Source of the DNA: Nephrocerus scutellatus
Lineage: Eukaryota; Arthropoda; Insecta; Diptera; Pipunculidae
Direction of reading: 5' to 3'
Length of the DNA stretch: 64,000 nt
Assembly: GCA_947095585.1 (NCBI GenBank)
Contig: OX352765.1
Location: forward strand, 60,443,623 to 60,507,622
Made by a program: the position numbers and the translations under genes
Notes under the pieces: generated by a model
Seen by the model: the letters and a program-made list of their open reading frames with translations, nothing else
What the model was told of the DNA's origin: nothing
The model's database searches: none
Part shown: one piece after another, positions 22,671 through 33,660 of the stretch
Position numbering within the stretch: the stretch's first letter is position 1
Layout: every line of letters starts with the position of its first letter

Positions 22671-23170
22671 GGATAGGTTCGATAACTGAGGGGGGGGGGG
22701 GGGGCGATATTACTGTGGACTTTGTGGTTTTCATGGTCGCTGAGTTGAATGGTAATGACTAATGACAAGACAGTTCTAGGAGGTTGGGCCGATAACTGTG
22801 GGGGGTTACCGATATTAGTGTGGACTTTGTGGTTTTCGTGGTCGCTGAGTTGAATGGTGATGACAAGACAGTTCTAGGGGGTTGGGCCGATAACTGTGGG
22901 GGGTGACCGATATTAGTGTCGATTTTATGGTTTTCGTGGTCGCTGAGTTGAATGGTGATGGTAAGACAGCTCTAGGTGGATGGGTTCGATAACTGAGCGG
23001 GGTGGGGGGTGACCGATATTAGTGTCCATTCAATAGTTTTCGGGGCCACTTAGATTCCTAGATTCCTTAGATTGGTAGGACATTCCTACGGGTGAGTTGT
23101 CTCCCCCGAAGGGGGAGGGTGACCGATGTTAGTGTCGATCCCATATTTTTCGGGGTCGCTTAGATGAAAA
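22671..23170 (+). repeat. minisatellite, unit about 107-115 bp, right part
   Basis: Four to five diverging units each with CGATATTAGTGT, GGTTTTCGTGGTCGCTGAG, TTGAATGGTGATG and AGACAGTTCTAGG. A run of about 17 G at 22691-22707 lies at its start. Together with 20060-20132 it forms one array split by the hAT element. No coding sequence. Confidence 0.7.
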
Positions 23171-24261
23171 GTGGTGCATAGAATGGTACTCGGCGACCAT
23201 TTGGCTACGAATTTGGGGGTGAGGACATTGTCGCCCCTACTTCAAATTGTAAAAGTTAGATTAGTAGCTGTGTTTTATGGATATGTTAAATTGACATCGA
23301 TTTTTGAAATCTCAAAACTATAGCATTTTGAACCGGTTCGTCTGGATTGCCACCACATCGTCTTACAGTTTGATCTCCAATTATTTTACTACGGATTCTC
23401 GACTCGCCAAAACTCTGCAACGGCACAAGACTGTGCGTAAAAGAGATGCCGGGAAATATAATTAAAGCGACTATCTTCACAGAAAACAGTGTGAAACAGT
23501 TTTTATCCCACGGATAGCACTCATTTCGACGGATCTACCTTTTAAATTTAAGAGATTGCAATTTCCAGTAAAACTTGCGTTTTCGATGACGATCAATAAG
23601 TCGGACAGTTTATTAAGTACTGCGGAGTATAGATTTGAGATCGTCATGTTTTTCCCACGGACAATTTTATTTTGCTTGCACTGGGTTGGGTTGACCTAAA
23701 AATTTATTTATTCTTGAAGGTCAAACTAAAAATGGCTAAAGTGCATTTTAGGGAACATAGAGTTACGGCTTTCGGACCCCCTCCCCATCTGAACGCCCTT
23801 ATTAAGCAGACTTCGAACACACCAATCTTGTTTCACGGAAATTCCCCCTCAAGGAGAGAGGGGGTGTTAAAGTTTTGAGCACTTTTTTGAAAAATGTATT
23901 TTTCTAAGTGATTTGATGGATGTTATGGGGTTAATTGGTATTATATAAAAGGCAATAAAAATACCTTCCGTCCTATAAAAAATTTGGTCCAGTCCAACCC
24001 CCCTCGACAGAGTTTGAGCCAAAAAATGACTTTCACATTGAGCAGGGGGCGTGTTCAAAAGTGGGCGGGCCTAAATATTGGTATCAAATGAAAGGTACTT
24101 TTTTTGAGCGTACGCCAGCTATAACGGAAGTTTGATCAAGTTGTACCCGGTTCATGTGGTTTTTCATATATTTTTTTTTATAATGTACACACGCTAAAGG
24201 GGTTTGCACCCTTATAATGCTTAGCACAGCGTGGGCGTTAGGAAATTAGGTAGAGGAAAAG
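23171..24261. other. no gene; unclassified repeat DNA
   Basis: Contains CCCCCTC/GAGAGAGGGGG stretches and a GGTATCAAATGAAAGGTA motif near 24079 often seen in fly DINE/Helitron repeats. Small frames show no known domain. Confidence 0.4.
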
Positions 24262-24410
24262 ATGAGATGTCTATGCACGCGTGTCTTAAACGACTGCAGA
24301 TCATATAAATGCGGAAACACAGAATCAGGCAATTCATTCCACATAACTATCGTGCGGCTAAAGAAGGAATCTCTGAATTGGTTAGTACGTCCGAAGATAG
24401 GCTTATGGTG
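24262..24410 (-). pseudogene. Jockey-type LINE RT C-terminus
   Basis: The minus strand reads FRDSFFSRTIVMWNELPDSV, then FPHLYDLQSFKTRVHRHL. The SF-R-xxWN-LP-xVFP block is the C-terminal signature of Jockey-clade ORF2 proteins. It probably belongs with 24939-25190 on the same strand, with the part between missing or replaced by 24411-24938. Confidence 0.8.
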
Positions 24411-24938
24411 GACCCATGAGCTCGAGTTAAGGCACGGGTATTACGGATGGGTTTGTGATGAAATCACCGAACGAACCCCAAATCAAAAACAAAAACAAAC
24501 AAGAGATGAAGGAAAGAGTAAAAAGAATATGGGCTCTTCTTGTTTGGGACGTCGTCGCGATAACATGGCGAGTGGCATTGTTCATGATTATTATTAAACT
24601 TATAATTTACTTAATACCCTTTAAAAAAAAAATAAAAGAATAAATCAATAGTCATATTGTTGTAAAACTGAAGTTGTTATAGTCGAGAATTACAATATAT
24701 TTATTATATTACCCGCATTGTTTTCTTCAAATCTGTTTATTCTGGGTAATGAGGAATTTCAATATGGTGGTTCGAGTGCTGTGGAAATGTGTGTGTGGTG
24801 TGTTGATATAAAAAAAATAAAAAAGTGCCTTGCATTGTGAAGTCATATATAGCCCGCTACAGGTTGGAGAATGGGCGGGATGCATCTGGATATTTCTTTT
24901 GAACACCGCTTGTGGAAAAAGCGATAAAACAAAATATG
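24411..24938. other. no gene seen; A/T-rich intervening sequence
   Basis: Separates two pieces of a minus-strand Jockey-like LINE. No domain and no clear repeat ends, though GTGTGTGTGGTGTG near 24788 is low complexity. Confidence 0.35.
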
Positions 24939-25190
24939 TCATATGGCAAATATGTCATTCCAACGAAGCTTGTTGTTGACACACATACCGAGAATTGAGA
25001 GTTTTTCAGTTTCTTTGATGCAAGATCCATTCATGGATAAAGGTTGGGGGTTTAAATTACGCTTAGACGACAGAAGACAGCATTGGGTTTTAGAAGCGTT
25101 AAATTCAACTCTATTATGTAATCCCCACCTTGTCATGTTGTCAAGGTCAGAATTTAACGTGTTTAACATACGTTGTTGTTCAAGTTCCAC
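24939..25190 (-). pseudogene. Jockey-type LINE RT fragment
   Basis: The minus strand encodes LNSDLDNMTRWGLHNRVEFN, ASKTQCCLLSSKRN and LSILGMCVNNKLRW, the region just after RT motif D in Jockey-type LINEs (W-NR-xFN-xKT, LG-L-W-H). About 80 codons are open and it is truncated at both ends. Same strand and element type as 24262-24410. Confidence 0.82.
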
Positions 25191-25508
25191 TTGTGACGAA
25201 GAGGGGCGCGCAGAAAGATTCAGATTCAGTTCCTTAAATCAAAATCCTTAAATTCCTTAAAAAACATATTTGCCCTAAAAATATTGTATACAACTAATTT
25301 TTGTTTTAAATTAATTTTATGTATGTTTATTTAATTTTATTTTATAATTTAAATACTATAGCTATAATTTAAAATATATTTTTTAAAATAAATTTTGTTA
25401 GTAAAAACTGCAATTTTAACTTATAAATAGATATCATTATTTTTTCTACCCCTGCCTAATAGAAGATTGGAATGAATAAATAGCTGGGACACGCCGGGTA
25501 ATCAGCTA
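25191..25508 (+). mobile_element. Helitron-type right end
   Basis: AT-rich tail ending GACACGCCGGGTAATCAGCTAG|T, that is a GC-containing hairpin followed by CTAG and T, as expected for a Helitron 3' terminus. The left end is not located. Confidence 0.5.
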
Positions 25509-25685
25509 GTAGCACCATTCGTTGTTCTCCATTAGGTATATTTACAGATGCACCAAGTTTTTCCGCTAAAATTTCATGCACTAACAAATTTTTTTATATA
25601 GGCCATGGTTGCGAAAGGAAACAAAAATTAAGTATGACTATTTTCTTTTGTTAAATAAAAATTATCCGTTATCCCCGTCGCCAAT
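25509..25685 (-). other. leader and primer-binding site of a minus-strand gypsy element
   Basis: On the minus strand, two bases after the LTR end, lies TGGCGACGGGGATAACGG (25683-25666), a form of primer-binding site common in insect gypsy elements. The leader then runs about 160 bp and is cut by the Helitron end at 25508. No gag is left. Confidence 0.5.
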
Positions 25686-26220
25686 TGTTAGCACTTCCGA
25701 TTTATCGGTTGCATAAATAATTCAACGTAGAGAAGTTTTTTTAACTTGAATTGTTAATATGTATTTATTTTCCTGAGACAAGATGTGTACGGTTTAATAA
25801 AGTAATAATAATATTCGGCGAGACAGACAGTTGCGATCCAAGGCCTAGCTTCTCGGGACCATTACATGTGCATGTATATTATTCACACAAATGGAAGGGA
25901 TTTGATGTCTTATCTGAAGGGCGAATTGAGAAGCTTTCCGTGACAACTTGTAATTGCTCTCGGACGTTTGTCAGACATTCGCGAGGGGAGGGAGACACCA
26001 TGAAAAATACTTTTGGTGCCATGCGGCCATGAAGTATCCACGGCGTCACGGCGCCCACCGCGTTTAATAGTCGTATAAAATATATAAATTTTTGATAATT
26101 ATAATAATTGATATGATAATTTTTTATTTTTTTTATTTTTGCAATCTCAATACTAGGCAACGCTCCTGTATCGCGCTGCTAGGTTTTATACCATAGCAGT
26201 TTTAGAAAAGATTTTTCACA
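25686..26220 (-). repeat. 5' LTR of a minus-strand gypsy element
   Basis: 535 bp read on the minus strand from TGTGAAAAATC (26220) to TAACA (25686), followed by a primer-binding site. A GGTATAAAACC box lies about 30 bp in. Part of it matches 13824-13960. The small plus-strand frame 25751-26032 is inside the LTR and is not a gene. Confidence 0.55.
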
Positions 26221-26319
26221 CGCCCATAGACGAAAGTGACTGTTTCGTACGCTATAAACTAGCCTCGAAAGTAGCCCATAGCAACACTAGTTATGTTATG
26301 ATATAAACGTCTTTTGTTA

Positions 26320-26540
26320 TTTACTACAATATCAGCGAACACATTGCGCATGAGCAAGAATTCTCTTTTGTTTGTCGTTTGTGATTTCTGCTTCTCTCTC
26401 GAATAAGCAGAAAAACCGGTTTGGACGCGTGAAAAATTAATTTCTTTGTTATTTACTGCAGTCACAGCGAACACACATTCTCACATTTCTGCTTCTCTCT
26501 CGAATAAGCAAAAAAAACCGGTTTGGACGCGTGAAAAATA
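26320..26540. repeat. tandem duplication of about 100-130 bp
   Basis: TTTCTGCTTCTCTCTCGAAT through ACCGGTTTGGACGCGTGAAA occurs near 26385-26432 and again near 26488-26538, each preceded by GTTATTTACT and CAGCGAACACA. No coding sequence. Confidence 0.7.
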
Positions 26541-27718
26541 GCGTACATGACTTGCAGAAAAGTGATCATCGTGCTCGTTAGATTGCCGAACTCGGCTACC
26601 GCCTCGTTCGTCAAGCTTCGACCTCGCACGATAAACTCCACTTTCCTTGCTCGTTCTGTAATATACTATATCCTCATTTTTATTGCACAAACTAAGCGAA
26701 AAATTGCTGCATGCAGCGTTCGAGTCTATATGCAGGTATTTCTCTGCAAGTCGGTAAGAACGGTTTTGCCTGATCGCACAGTTTTGCGCACTTCTTTTTA
26801 TTTACATGTAATAATTCGGATTTTGTTTGTTTTCGGTGCTATTCCATGTTCCGCAACTCAGATTTTAACATTCTGTAGGCCGACGATATTTCAGCCGAGC
26901 TGTGACAAACTTTATGCAAAACGCAAACCAAGTTAAATAAATCTTTATGGGTTAACAGGCTTGCTATTATCGGTCAAAACATTGTGAATTTTTCTTAAGT
27001 TTTTGTTCACCAATTTGTGTGGAGATTAGTCTCGCTGAGATCACCGATCAAGAAAAATTTCTTTCGAAATGGTATTGTATACCTTTTGTTTGTATTGCAT
27101 ACACTTTTGAAATGTATTTGTTGTTGGAAAACTAACTCTCTTGTTTGTATCATACTTTGGAAGCCCCCTCCATTTCTAAAAGGAAGATGAAGATTTTTTG
27201 GACCTGTGTCAATAGGACTTATAGGCTAGGGGGTCTCTGGACCACCTAATCCAATATTCACTATAGGCTATACTCTACTTTATTTATGGTATATACAACT
27301 TTGCACATGTTTGAATTTGATTAAATTAATGGTGAGGAAATTAAGCACATAAATAGGTATACAAAACTATTTTTATTTTTATTAAAATAGATTTACCTGA
27401 TAACAATGCAACCGATAACTGTGCCGAGTTGAAATCCTCCAAGTATTTTCCCAGATAGGTATTAAGAACCCATGTAATTAGTTCTCTTAGCATTATTGAA
27501 TGTTCTACTATTACACACACTATCACAGTACTTATTGGTACTAAAATTCTTATTTATTTTTTTATTATCGGATTTTTTAAAGAACTCAAGTACTTCAAAC
27601 AATAATTTGTTTGTATAAAATTAGTCCTGTACTAAATCTTCTAAGAAATTTCTATTAAGCTAAACACCAAGTAAAAACATACCAAATTTCAAATTACGCA
27701 AATTTGCAAAGATCTAAT
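26541..27718. other. no supported gene
   Basis: The frame 26547-26936 (129 codons) shows no recognisable domain, and a hydrophobic stretch near its middle is not enough to call a protein. The segment 27195-27290 resembles the repeat at 17398-17470. The rest is AT-rich. Confidence 0.4.
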
Positions 27719-27856
27719 AGCTGTATTTTATTTGAATTCGAATTGGGACTTACAACAACAATTGCACTGTCGAATTCCTTCTTTGGAATTTGAAAACCTG
27801 CTGTTTGGCTGGTTTTGACATTCGAATTCGTATTCGAATCCCAATTAAATACAGCT
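27719..27856. mobile_element. MITE alpha, copy 1
   Basis: 138 bp bounded by AGCTGTATTTTATTTG and the complement (AATTAAATACAGCT). TA flanks the GCTGTAT ends on both sides. Related copies lie at 28793-28940 and 63754-63870. No coding capacity. Confidence 0.75.
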
Positions 27857-27871
27857 AATGTGTGTTGTTAT

Positions 27872-28110
27872 TGCTGTATTGCTTTGGCTAATCCAGCTTC
27901 GCTTACAACAAAATCGCATAAGCATAAAGCAGAAAGTAAATCCAAAAGTTTTTAGGATTTATAACTACAGCGCTCAGGATTTTTAGTTATAGCGCTCACC
28001 GTAAGGCGGTGTTTTGTTTAACACACATAACAATTAAAATGCATCGAAAATTTAAAGCCTAAAGCTGTTGCTTTGTAAAGCTAATAAAGCTTTGCCAAAG
28101 CAATACAGCA
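27872..28110. mobile_element. MITE beta, copy 1
   Basis: 239 bp with perfect 17-bp inverted ends TGCTGTATTGCTTTGGC. Internal CACCGTAAGGCGGTG is itself a palindrome. A partial related copy in the other orientation ends the window (63872-64000). Confidence 0.75.
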
Positions 28111-28792
28111 CATATTAAAAAAATCTGGCGCATATTGATTTATGGGACGCGTTTATCGCACGATCTAAATGTGTGTGACTTAATTGCGATCGCGACCGTG
28201 GTTAAAAGCACAGCATTTCGCGGTTACCTCAGACCTCAGTAAATGTAATGTAGTTTTTAAGGAGTTGTTTAAATTGTTTTGTTACATTTGTGTGTAATTT
28301 GTATTCTTACACGTTCCAAGCAAAATAAACAAATTTTAATTGTACGGGAAAAAAATAAAAATATACAAATCTACCGAAATATACAGAGCATCGCGATGCA
28401 GTCGCCGATTGATATTTGTTTCAAATAGAAGAATGGAAATTAGCAAAACGGGCAATTAGTGACCGATTTTTAATGTGGCTTTCGTTTAATAGTGCGTGGC
28501 CACACTGGCATGGGTATGAAAGTCATATAAAGCGAAACAAGTAGGTTTTTAGTTGAAAAGAGAAAGCTTGATTGCACCGAAAATTCATAAATGTTCTATA
28601 AGGCAAACCAAACACAAACTTAAAAACACGAAACAAATTGTTCGTTTTGTGTAGCCACTTCGTTCATAGGCATGACTTACATTCCGATGCTTGTGTAGCC
28701 ACGCACATATAATACCCTGAGTGCTAAAATATTGCTCTGAGCGTCACAAAATAATGATCCTTTTGTTCGTTGTGATTAGGAAACTTCACTAG
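28111..28792. other. no gene seen
   Basis: Contains TTGTGTAGCCAC repeated near 28648 and 28693, and no open frame with a recognisable product. Not assigned to a repeat family. Confidence 0.35.
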
Positions 28793-28940
28793 AGCTGTAT
28801 TTTATTGGGAATCTGAATCCGAATTCGAATGTCAAAACCAGCCAAAACCAGCAAAACAACAGGTTTTCTTATTCCAAAGAGGATATAGATAGTGCAATTG
28901 TTGTTGTAATTCCTTATTCCTCGGCAAATAAAATACAGCT
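28793..28940. mobile_element. MITE alpha, copy 2
   Basis: 148 bp, AGCTGTATTTTATT to AATAAAATACAGCT, with the internal CAATTGTTGTTGTAATTCC motif shared with the copy at 63754. Confidence 0.75.
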
Positions 28941-28960
28941 TAGGTGTAGGTACTGGTTAA

Positions 28961-29385
28961 AAAAAATTTAAAATTATAAGTTTTTTGGTCGAGTATACGG
29001 AATATCAATTCTTACACACACAAAAAAATTTCTATGAGCTGTATTTGAAGTTTGATTTGTGATTAGTTTTAATTTTGCATTGACTTTAATTTGCTTCACA
29101 CAATAGGTAATACTGTGATTTCAAATATTCGATTAGTACGGATACAATTTTAAAATAAAAACTTTTGTCACTATCGTCGGATTTGTGTGGCGATTTTGAC
29201 ACATTCAAAAAGTGCGAGTGCAATTTTTTTTTATTGACGTCTAAAACGCGAATGTTCTCTTCATATCACATACGTCATGCACACGGAATATCAAAAATTT
29301 AACGGCAACTAAAAAAAATTGCGTGTCTACAGAGTACACATGACAGAAATAATAATTCTTTGGCAATATAAACTTTAAATTTTCA
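28961..29385. repeat. dispersed repeat, left copy (partner 32379-32640)
   Basis: TTTTTTGGTCGAGTATACGG and CTTACACACACAAAAAA match 32395-32450. AATTGCGTGTCTACAGAGTA and TTCTTTGGCAATATAAACTT match 32581-32640. The two copies flank LTR element C and its neighbour. No gene. Confidence 0.6.
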
Positions 29386-29615
29386 ACGATTTGTTGATAT
29401 GTAGGAAGGGTACGATGGTAGAGAGAAAGACATTTATTTACTGGATTAAAGAATATTACTTAAATGATTAAAATGAGTATATTTCTTTGACCCTTACGTG
29501 TTATTTGATGATGTTTGTATTCGTATAGTTGACACTATAGCATTTTGGTGACTTGAATATGTTACGTACGTTTTTGACTTAAAATTTTCTAGATATTGTG
29601 TAAAAAACAACCCAT

Positions 29616-29848
29616 TGTAAGATTGTAAATCGTGTGTTGGTATCGCAGATTGCAAATCATGTGTTGGCATCGCGGCGATCAAGTTGAACAATGACAGCAT
29701 CTATACTCGAGAGGGTGCGGCTAGATATATTCCTTCAAAGAAGAATAAAGAAGATTATTAGAATTACAATTATTACGACTTCCGATTAGTTTTACAAAAT
29801 AAATGGTGTATTATAATAGTCTAGTTTTTAAATAAGTGCTCTATTACA
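29616..29848 (+). repeat. 5' LTR of element C
   Basis: 233 bp, TGTAAGATTG to CTATTACA, with an internal duplication of GCAGATTGCAAATC-type sequence (ATCGTGTGTTGGTATCGC and ATCATGTGTTGGCATCGC). A possible primer-binding site starting TGGGGTGCAACC lies 9 bp beyond the end; the tRNA cannot be named. Confidence 0.9.
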
Positions 29849-29956
29849 ACTCAGATGTGGGGTGCAACCGTATCAAATAAATGCTTGAAATTGGTGAAAT
29901 TTTTATTTTAAAAAAAATCATAATTTTTAATATTCTTCTTGTGACGCCATTTTGCA

Positions 29957-31146
29957 ATGCCGAAAACAATTAAAACTAAAAAGGAGGAAATTGTGACTGA
30001 ATCCGAAAACAAGGATGAGCTGGCCGAATTGGATGAGACGATCATAAGTGTTCATCAAGCCGATCAACGAATCATTGTGGATGAACGAGCAGATTATGTT
30101 GAGCGCAATGAGAGTTTGTTGCGTCAGATTGAGATGTTGGAGCGTGAAAAGAAGTTGTTGTTGTTGCAGCGTCAAGTGGAACAACTGCGTGGAAGTGTTC
30201 CAGCATATACAAACGATGGCTTAAATAACATAAATGATACAGCTAACCAATCGAGTGTAGGGGCTGTATGTGCCACTAGGCTGGATTTTGGTGACGTTGA
30301 ACATGCACTACCAAAATTTTCAGGCGACGATCGTGCGCATGACGTGGGTGAATTTTTTCGAGAGTTCGAGGAAATAATGACGCTGACTGGTGCTTCAGAC
30401 ACTTTTAAACTTCTGAGCCTTCGACGTTCACTACGAAATGCTGCCAAATCTTTACTTGAAACTAAGCCGTCTGTCAATTACAATGAAATAAAATCGATGT
30501 TGATCAACGAATTCGCAACAGCAACGACACGTGAAGATATTTATCGTTTTTTACGCAATACTAAGTGGGAACGCAACGAGGAAATAATGTATAATTATCG
30601 CTTACGTATGCGAACCATTGCTAAGAGAGGCGGCGTTCCAGATGGTGAACTAGTCGGCATCATTGTCGATGGACTTCGTATTCCGCGGGCTGCAGCTTAT
30701 ATCTTACTGGGTGCTAAAACAATGGACGATTTGAAGGACCTGATGAATTTACACGAAACTCGTCTGATCGATGCTGTCAACACTATGACTTCGATGTCAG
30801 CTGCCAAAAATCATATGAATGCCAAAGCTTAAAATCAAGCCCCTTCCGCATCCGCCACTTCCATGCAACCGAGATGTTTCAACTGCTCACGAATAGGACA
30901 TAAATATAAAGCCACAATGTCCATATCCAAAGCGACCAGCCTGCTTCAAGTGCTGGCAAATGGGACATGTATTGCGCAATTGTCCAAACCCTCGGAAGCA
31001 ACTTTTTGAGATGCAAACAGCAATTCCTGCCGTCACTGCTTCTACGTAAACTGCCCTTTCAGCCCAGGCTGCTGCTGTTACTGCTGAGGATGAAATCGGA
31101 GATAAAATGTATCGCCATTTCGAGGTAATGAATTTGTCCAATTAGT
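29957..31146 (+). pseudogene. gag: element C Gag with coiled coil and zinc knuckles
   Basis: Open for 291 codons from ATG 29957. Residues about 50-75 form a Leu/Glu-rich coiled coil (LLRQIEMLEREKKLLLLQRQ). A retrotransposon capsid domain spans about residues 105-230 with FSGDDRAHDVGEFFREFEE and the WERNEEIMYNYRLRMRTIA segment. After the TAA at 30830 the zinc-knuckle part goes on in other frames: CFNCSRIGH near 30872 and CFKCWQMGHVLRNC near 30939. The split between capsid and knuckles is by stop and frameshift. It could still make capsid-like protein of about 290 residues, but without nucleocapsid. Confidence 0.85.
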
Positions 31147-31156
31147 TTCATTAAAA

Positions 31157-31566
31157 GATATTAAAAAAGACGAGACTTCCGAGGCGCTTTGTCAATGCGA
31201 CATCTTCCGAAATGCCTGAAACTTCCGAGACAACAATAGATATTAAAAAGACGAGACTTCCGAGACGCTTTGTCAATGCGATATCTTCCGAAATGCCTGA
31301 AACTTCTGAGACAACAATAGATATTAAAAAAGACGAGATTTTCGAGGCGCTTTGTCAATGCGACATCTTCCGTAATGCCTGAAACTACCGCGACAACAAT
31401 AGATATTAAAAAGAGACGAGACTACCGAGATGCTTTGTCAATGCGACATCTTCCGAAATTCCTGAAACTTCTGAGACAACAAAAGATATTAAAAAGAGAC
31501 GAGACTTCCGAGATGATTTGTCAATGCGAAACTTTTACATCTTTCGAAATTCCTGAAACTTTAGAG
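31157..31566 (+). repeat. 82-bp tandem repeat replacing pol in element C
   Basis: Five units start with GATATTAAAA at 31157, 31239, 31320, 31402 and 31485 (spacing 82, 81, 82, 83), each with GACGAGACTTCCGAG, CTTTGTCAATGCGACATCTT and TGCCTGAAACTTC or close variants. The unit is not a multiple of three, so reading frames rotate from copy to copy. The last unit decays into the pol C-terminal remnant. Confidence 0.9.
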
Positions 31567-31668
31567 GCAAAACCAGACGAGTATAATTATGAGGTGGAAT
31601 GGTTGGAAGAAGAAACAGAAAACATCGATGGTCGAGGGCGACCTGAGGTCAGATTGGCCGAGTTGTAA
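31567..31668 (+). pseudogene. pol: pol C-terminal remnant of element C
   Basis: About 33 codons, EYNYEVEWLEEETENIDGRG and VRLAEL then TAA. The acidic tail and terminal R-LAEL match the end of gypsy integrase proteins such as element A (GVGLAEL). It is the only trace of pol left. Confidence 0.7.
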
Positions 31669-31905
31669 GATTGTAAATCGTGTGTTGGTATCGCAGATTG
31701 CAAATCATGTGTTGGCATCGCGGCGACCAAGTTGAACAATGACAGCATCGATACTCGAGAGGGTGCGGCTAGATATATTCTTTCAAAGAAGAACAAAGAA
31801 GATTATTAGAATTACAATTGTATTGTTGTTTACGACTTCCGATTAGTTTTAGAAAATAAATGGTGTATTATAATAGTCTAGTTTTTAAATGAATGCTCTA
31901 TTACA
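31664..31905 (+). repeat. 3' LTR of element C
   Basis: 242 bp, matching the 5' LTR with a 9-bp length difference (an extra TTGTATTG-like block near 31815). It starts inside the last Leu codon of the pol remnant. Confidence 0.9.
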
Positions 31906-31924
31906 CCATAAAAATTTTTTATGT

Positions 31925-32490
31925 AAATTTTCTAAGGCTATGAACGACGATAGATAGAATAAATTTTTTTTTTCGTCGATTCTATGAACGACGATAGATT
32001 ATAAAAATTCCTAAATTATTACAGGTTTTATTGCAGTTATAGCGCAGTTTTTTGTACGAGTGGTAACAGTTTTTTGACCTTTATACTTATTTTATATAGT
32101 TTATACTAACATTTTATGTTGTGTGTATGATTAAAATTTTATTAAATTATGATCAATTGATCTCTTCTCAATTCTAAATCCTAATAAATATAATGTTTCA
32201 AGTTTAAAACATCAAAATTTATAATAACAACAACACCTTTTTTTACCCTCTGATTTACCCACAAAAATCAGCAGATAAAAAGTAGAAAAAAATCCTCGGA
32301 TTAATTTTCTCATTTATCGTCGTTCATAAAATGCAAACGACGATTAATCCGAGGATTAATCATTTACTCGCGTTCCAGGTTAAAAATTTTTACATGATTT
32401 TTTTGGTCAAGTTTACGGATTATCCATTCCTACACACACAAAAAACTGTCCATTAGCTGACTTTTGTTTTTTTATCTATCGTCGTTCATA
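31925..32490. repeat. inverted-repeat element with nested palindrome
   Basis: CTATGAACGACGATAGAT near 31938 (and again near 31981) is matched in inverted form by ATCTATCGTCGTTCATAAAA near 32466. Inside, 32291-32357 is a second palindrome with 15-bp perfect arms AATCCTCGGATTAAT. No coding sequence. Edges are uncertain because it overlaps the dispersed repeat at 32379-32640. Confidence 0.5.
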
Positions 32491-32640
32491 AAATCGGGCC
32501 TAGTATCCAGAACCCCATTTTTTTGAAAAGGAACCAACGCCCGAAAGTTGTGGGAAAAAACAAAAACTAAAGCTAAAAAAAAATTGCGTGTGTACAGAGT
32601 ACACATGTCAGAAGTAATACTTCTTTGGCAATATAAACTT
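32379..32640. repeat. dispersed repeat, right copy (partner 28961-29385)
   Basis: See the left copy: two blocks of strong similarity in the same orientation and order. Confidence 0.6.
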
Positions 32641-33660
32641 CGTGGATACGAAATTAAAGTTGTGGTAGAAAAAAAAATTTCCTTCGCATAATAAAAATTT
32701 TGCGACGTGCGTACTCATAGTGTCCACAAACCCATTTTTTTTTAAACAGGAACCAACGCCCGAAAGTTGTGCGACACTTTTTATTATAAATTCTACAATC
32801 CGTGGAAAAAAAGGAGAGAAAAAAATCCGTTGCCGAATAAACTTGAGCGAAGTATTTCTTTGTTTTGTAAACCGGAAATTCAGTTTTGAGGAGAAGAAAT
32901 ATAATCTGTCGATTAAATGAAATTGCGTGATACGCACACTTATATTTCAATGGCCCATTTTACTTTCTTTTACTAGTAGTAAAAGTAAGTATAGTAATCA
33001 TGAAAATTTTCGAACTCGGGATTTTTGCAGATTTACCCATTACCGTATCTCCTGAGTCAGAAAAAGCAAAAAAAAAATCTCTGTCTGTGGCTCTGTGTCC
33101 ACTCTACAGCCCAGACGGCTGAATTGATTGAGACGAAAATTCATATTTAAGCTTTTTACATAAATTGGGAGGGCCCAGTTGATTTTGGATATGCGGAAAT
33201 CGGCCAAACGGAAGTGGTAGTCGTAGTAGTAAAATACTATGAGAAAATGCAAAAAAAAAATAAAAATAAAAAAAAAAAGGAAAAAAAAATTTAATATACA
33301 TTTACTGAAGATTCTGGACCCGTCCGTTAAAGAAAGTCGTGTTGTGCCCATACCTCCATTTTTTTATTTGACAAATGAAGAAACCCACACCAGAAAAGCT
33401 TTGTAACGAGTTTTCTTACAATCTCTAATCTGCATTTTGCAGAATTGTGGAAAAATTTATCGTTCAAAAGAATTGTGCAAATCGCGCCCTAATAGTTTCT
33501 TAACCGAGTTTTGAAAACGTAAGCCCACGCCCTTTAAATTGTGCGACGCATTACTTGTAAAGCGGAAGGTACAGTTTTGTAAAAAAGAAAAAAAATACTC
33601 AATCGATTAAAGAAATTGTGTAACACGCGCTCCAATAATTTCTCTAACCTTACTTACTTT
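32641..33660. repeat. degenerate repeat block
   Basis: The phrase GGAACCAACGCCCGAAAGTTGTG occurs near 32529 and 32750, and relatives (ACCCACACCAGAAAAGC, AAGCCCACGCCCTTTAAATTG) near 33385 and 33520. Each is followed by TTGTAAA-CGGAA-CAGTTTTG and TCGATTAAA-GAAATTG. I read it as old copies of a single repeat of about 200-250 bp. The open frames here are A/T-rich by-products. Confidence 0.5.

Larger units (their letters stand above)
29616..31905 (+). mobile_element. non-autonomous gag-only LTR element C
   Basis: 2290 bp with two LTRs and a 4-bp target duplication CCAT (29612-29615 and 31906-31909). It keeps gag with zinc knuckles and the last codons of a gypsy pol (VRLAEL then stop, overlapping the 3' LTR). 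Protease, RT, RNase H and integrase are gone; an 82-bp tandem repeat occupies their place. It would need enzymes supplied by a full gypsy relative (inference). Confidence 0.9.

Noticed and set aside
25751..26032. 93-codon plus-strand frame
   Set aside because: Lies wholly within the minus-strand LTR 25686-26220.
26547..26936. 129-codon plus-strand frame
   Set aside because: No recognisable motif, no neighbouring element part, and surrounded by repeats. Length alone is not enough.
29858..29875. Primer-binding site of element C
   Set aside because: TGGGGTGCAACC could pair with a tRNA 3' end but lies 9 bp from the LTR and no tRNA could be named with confidence.
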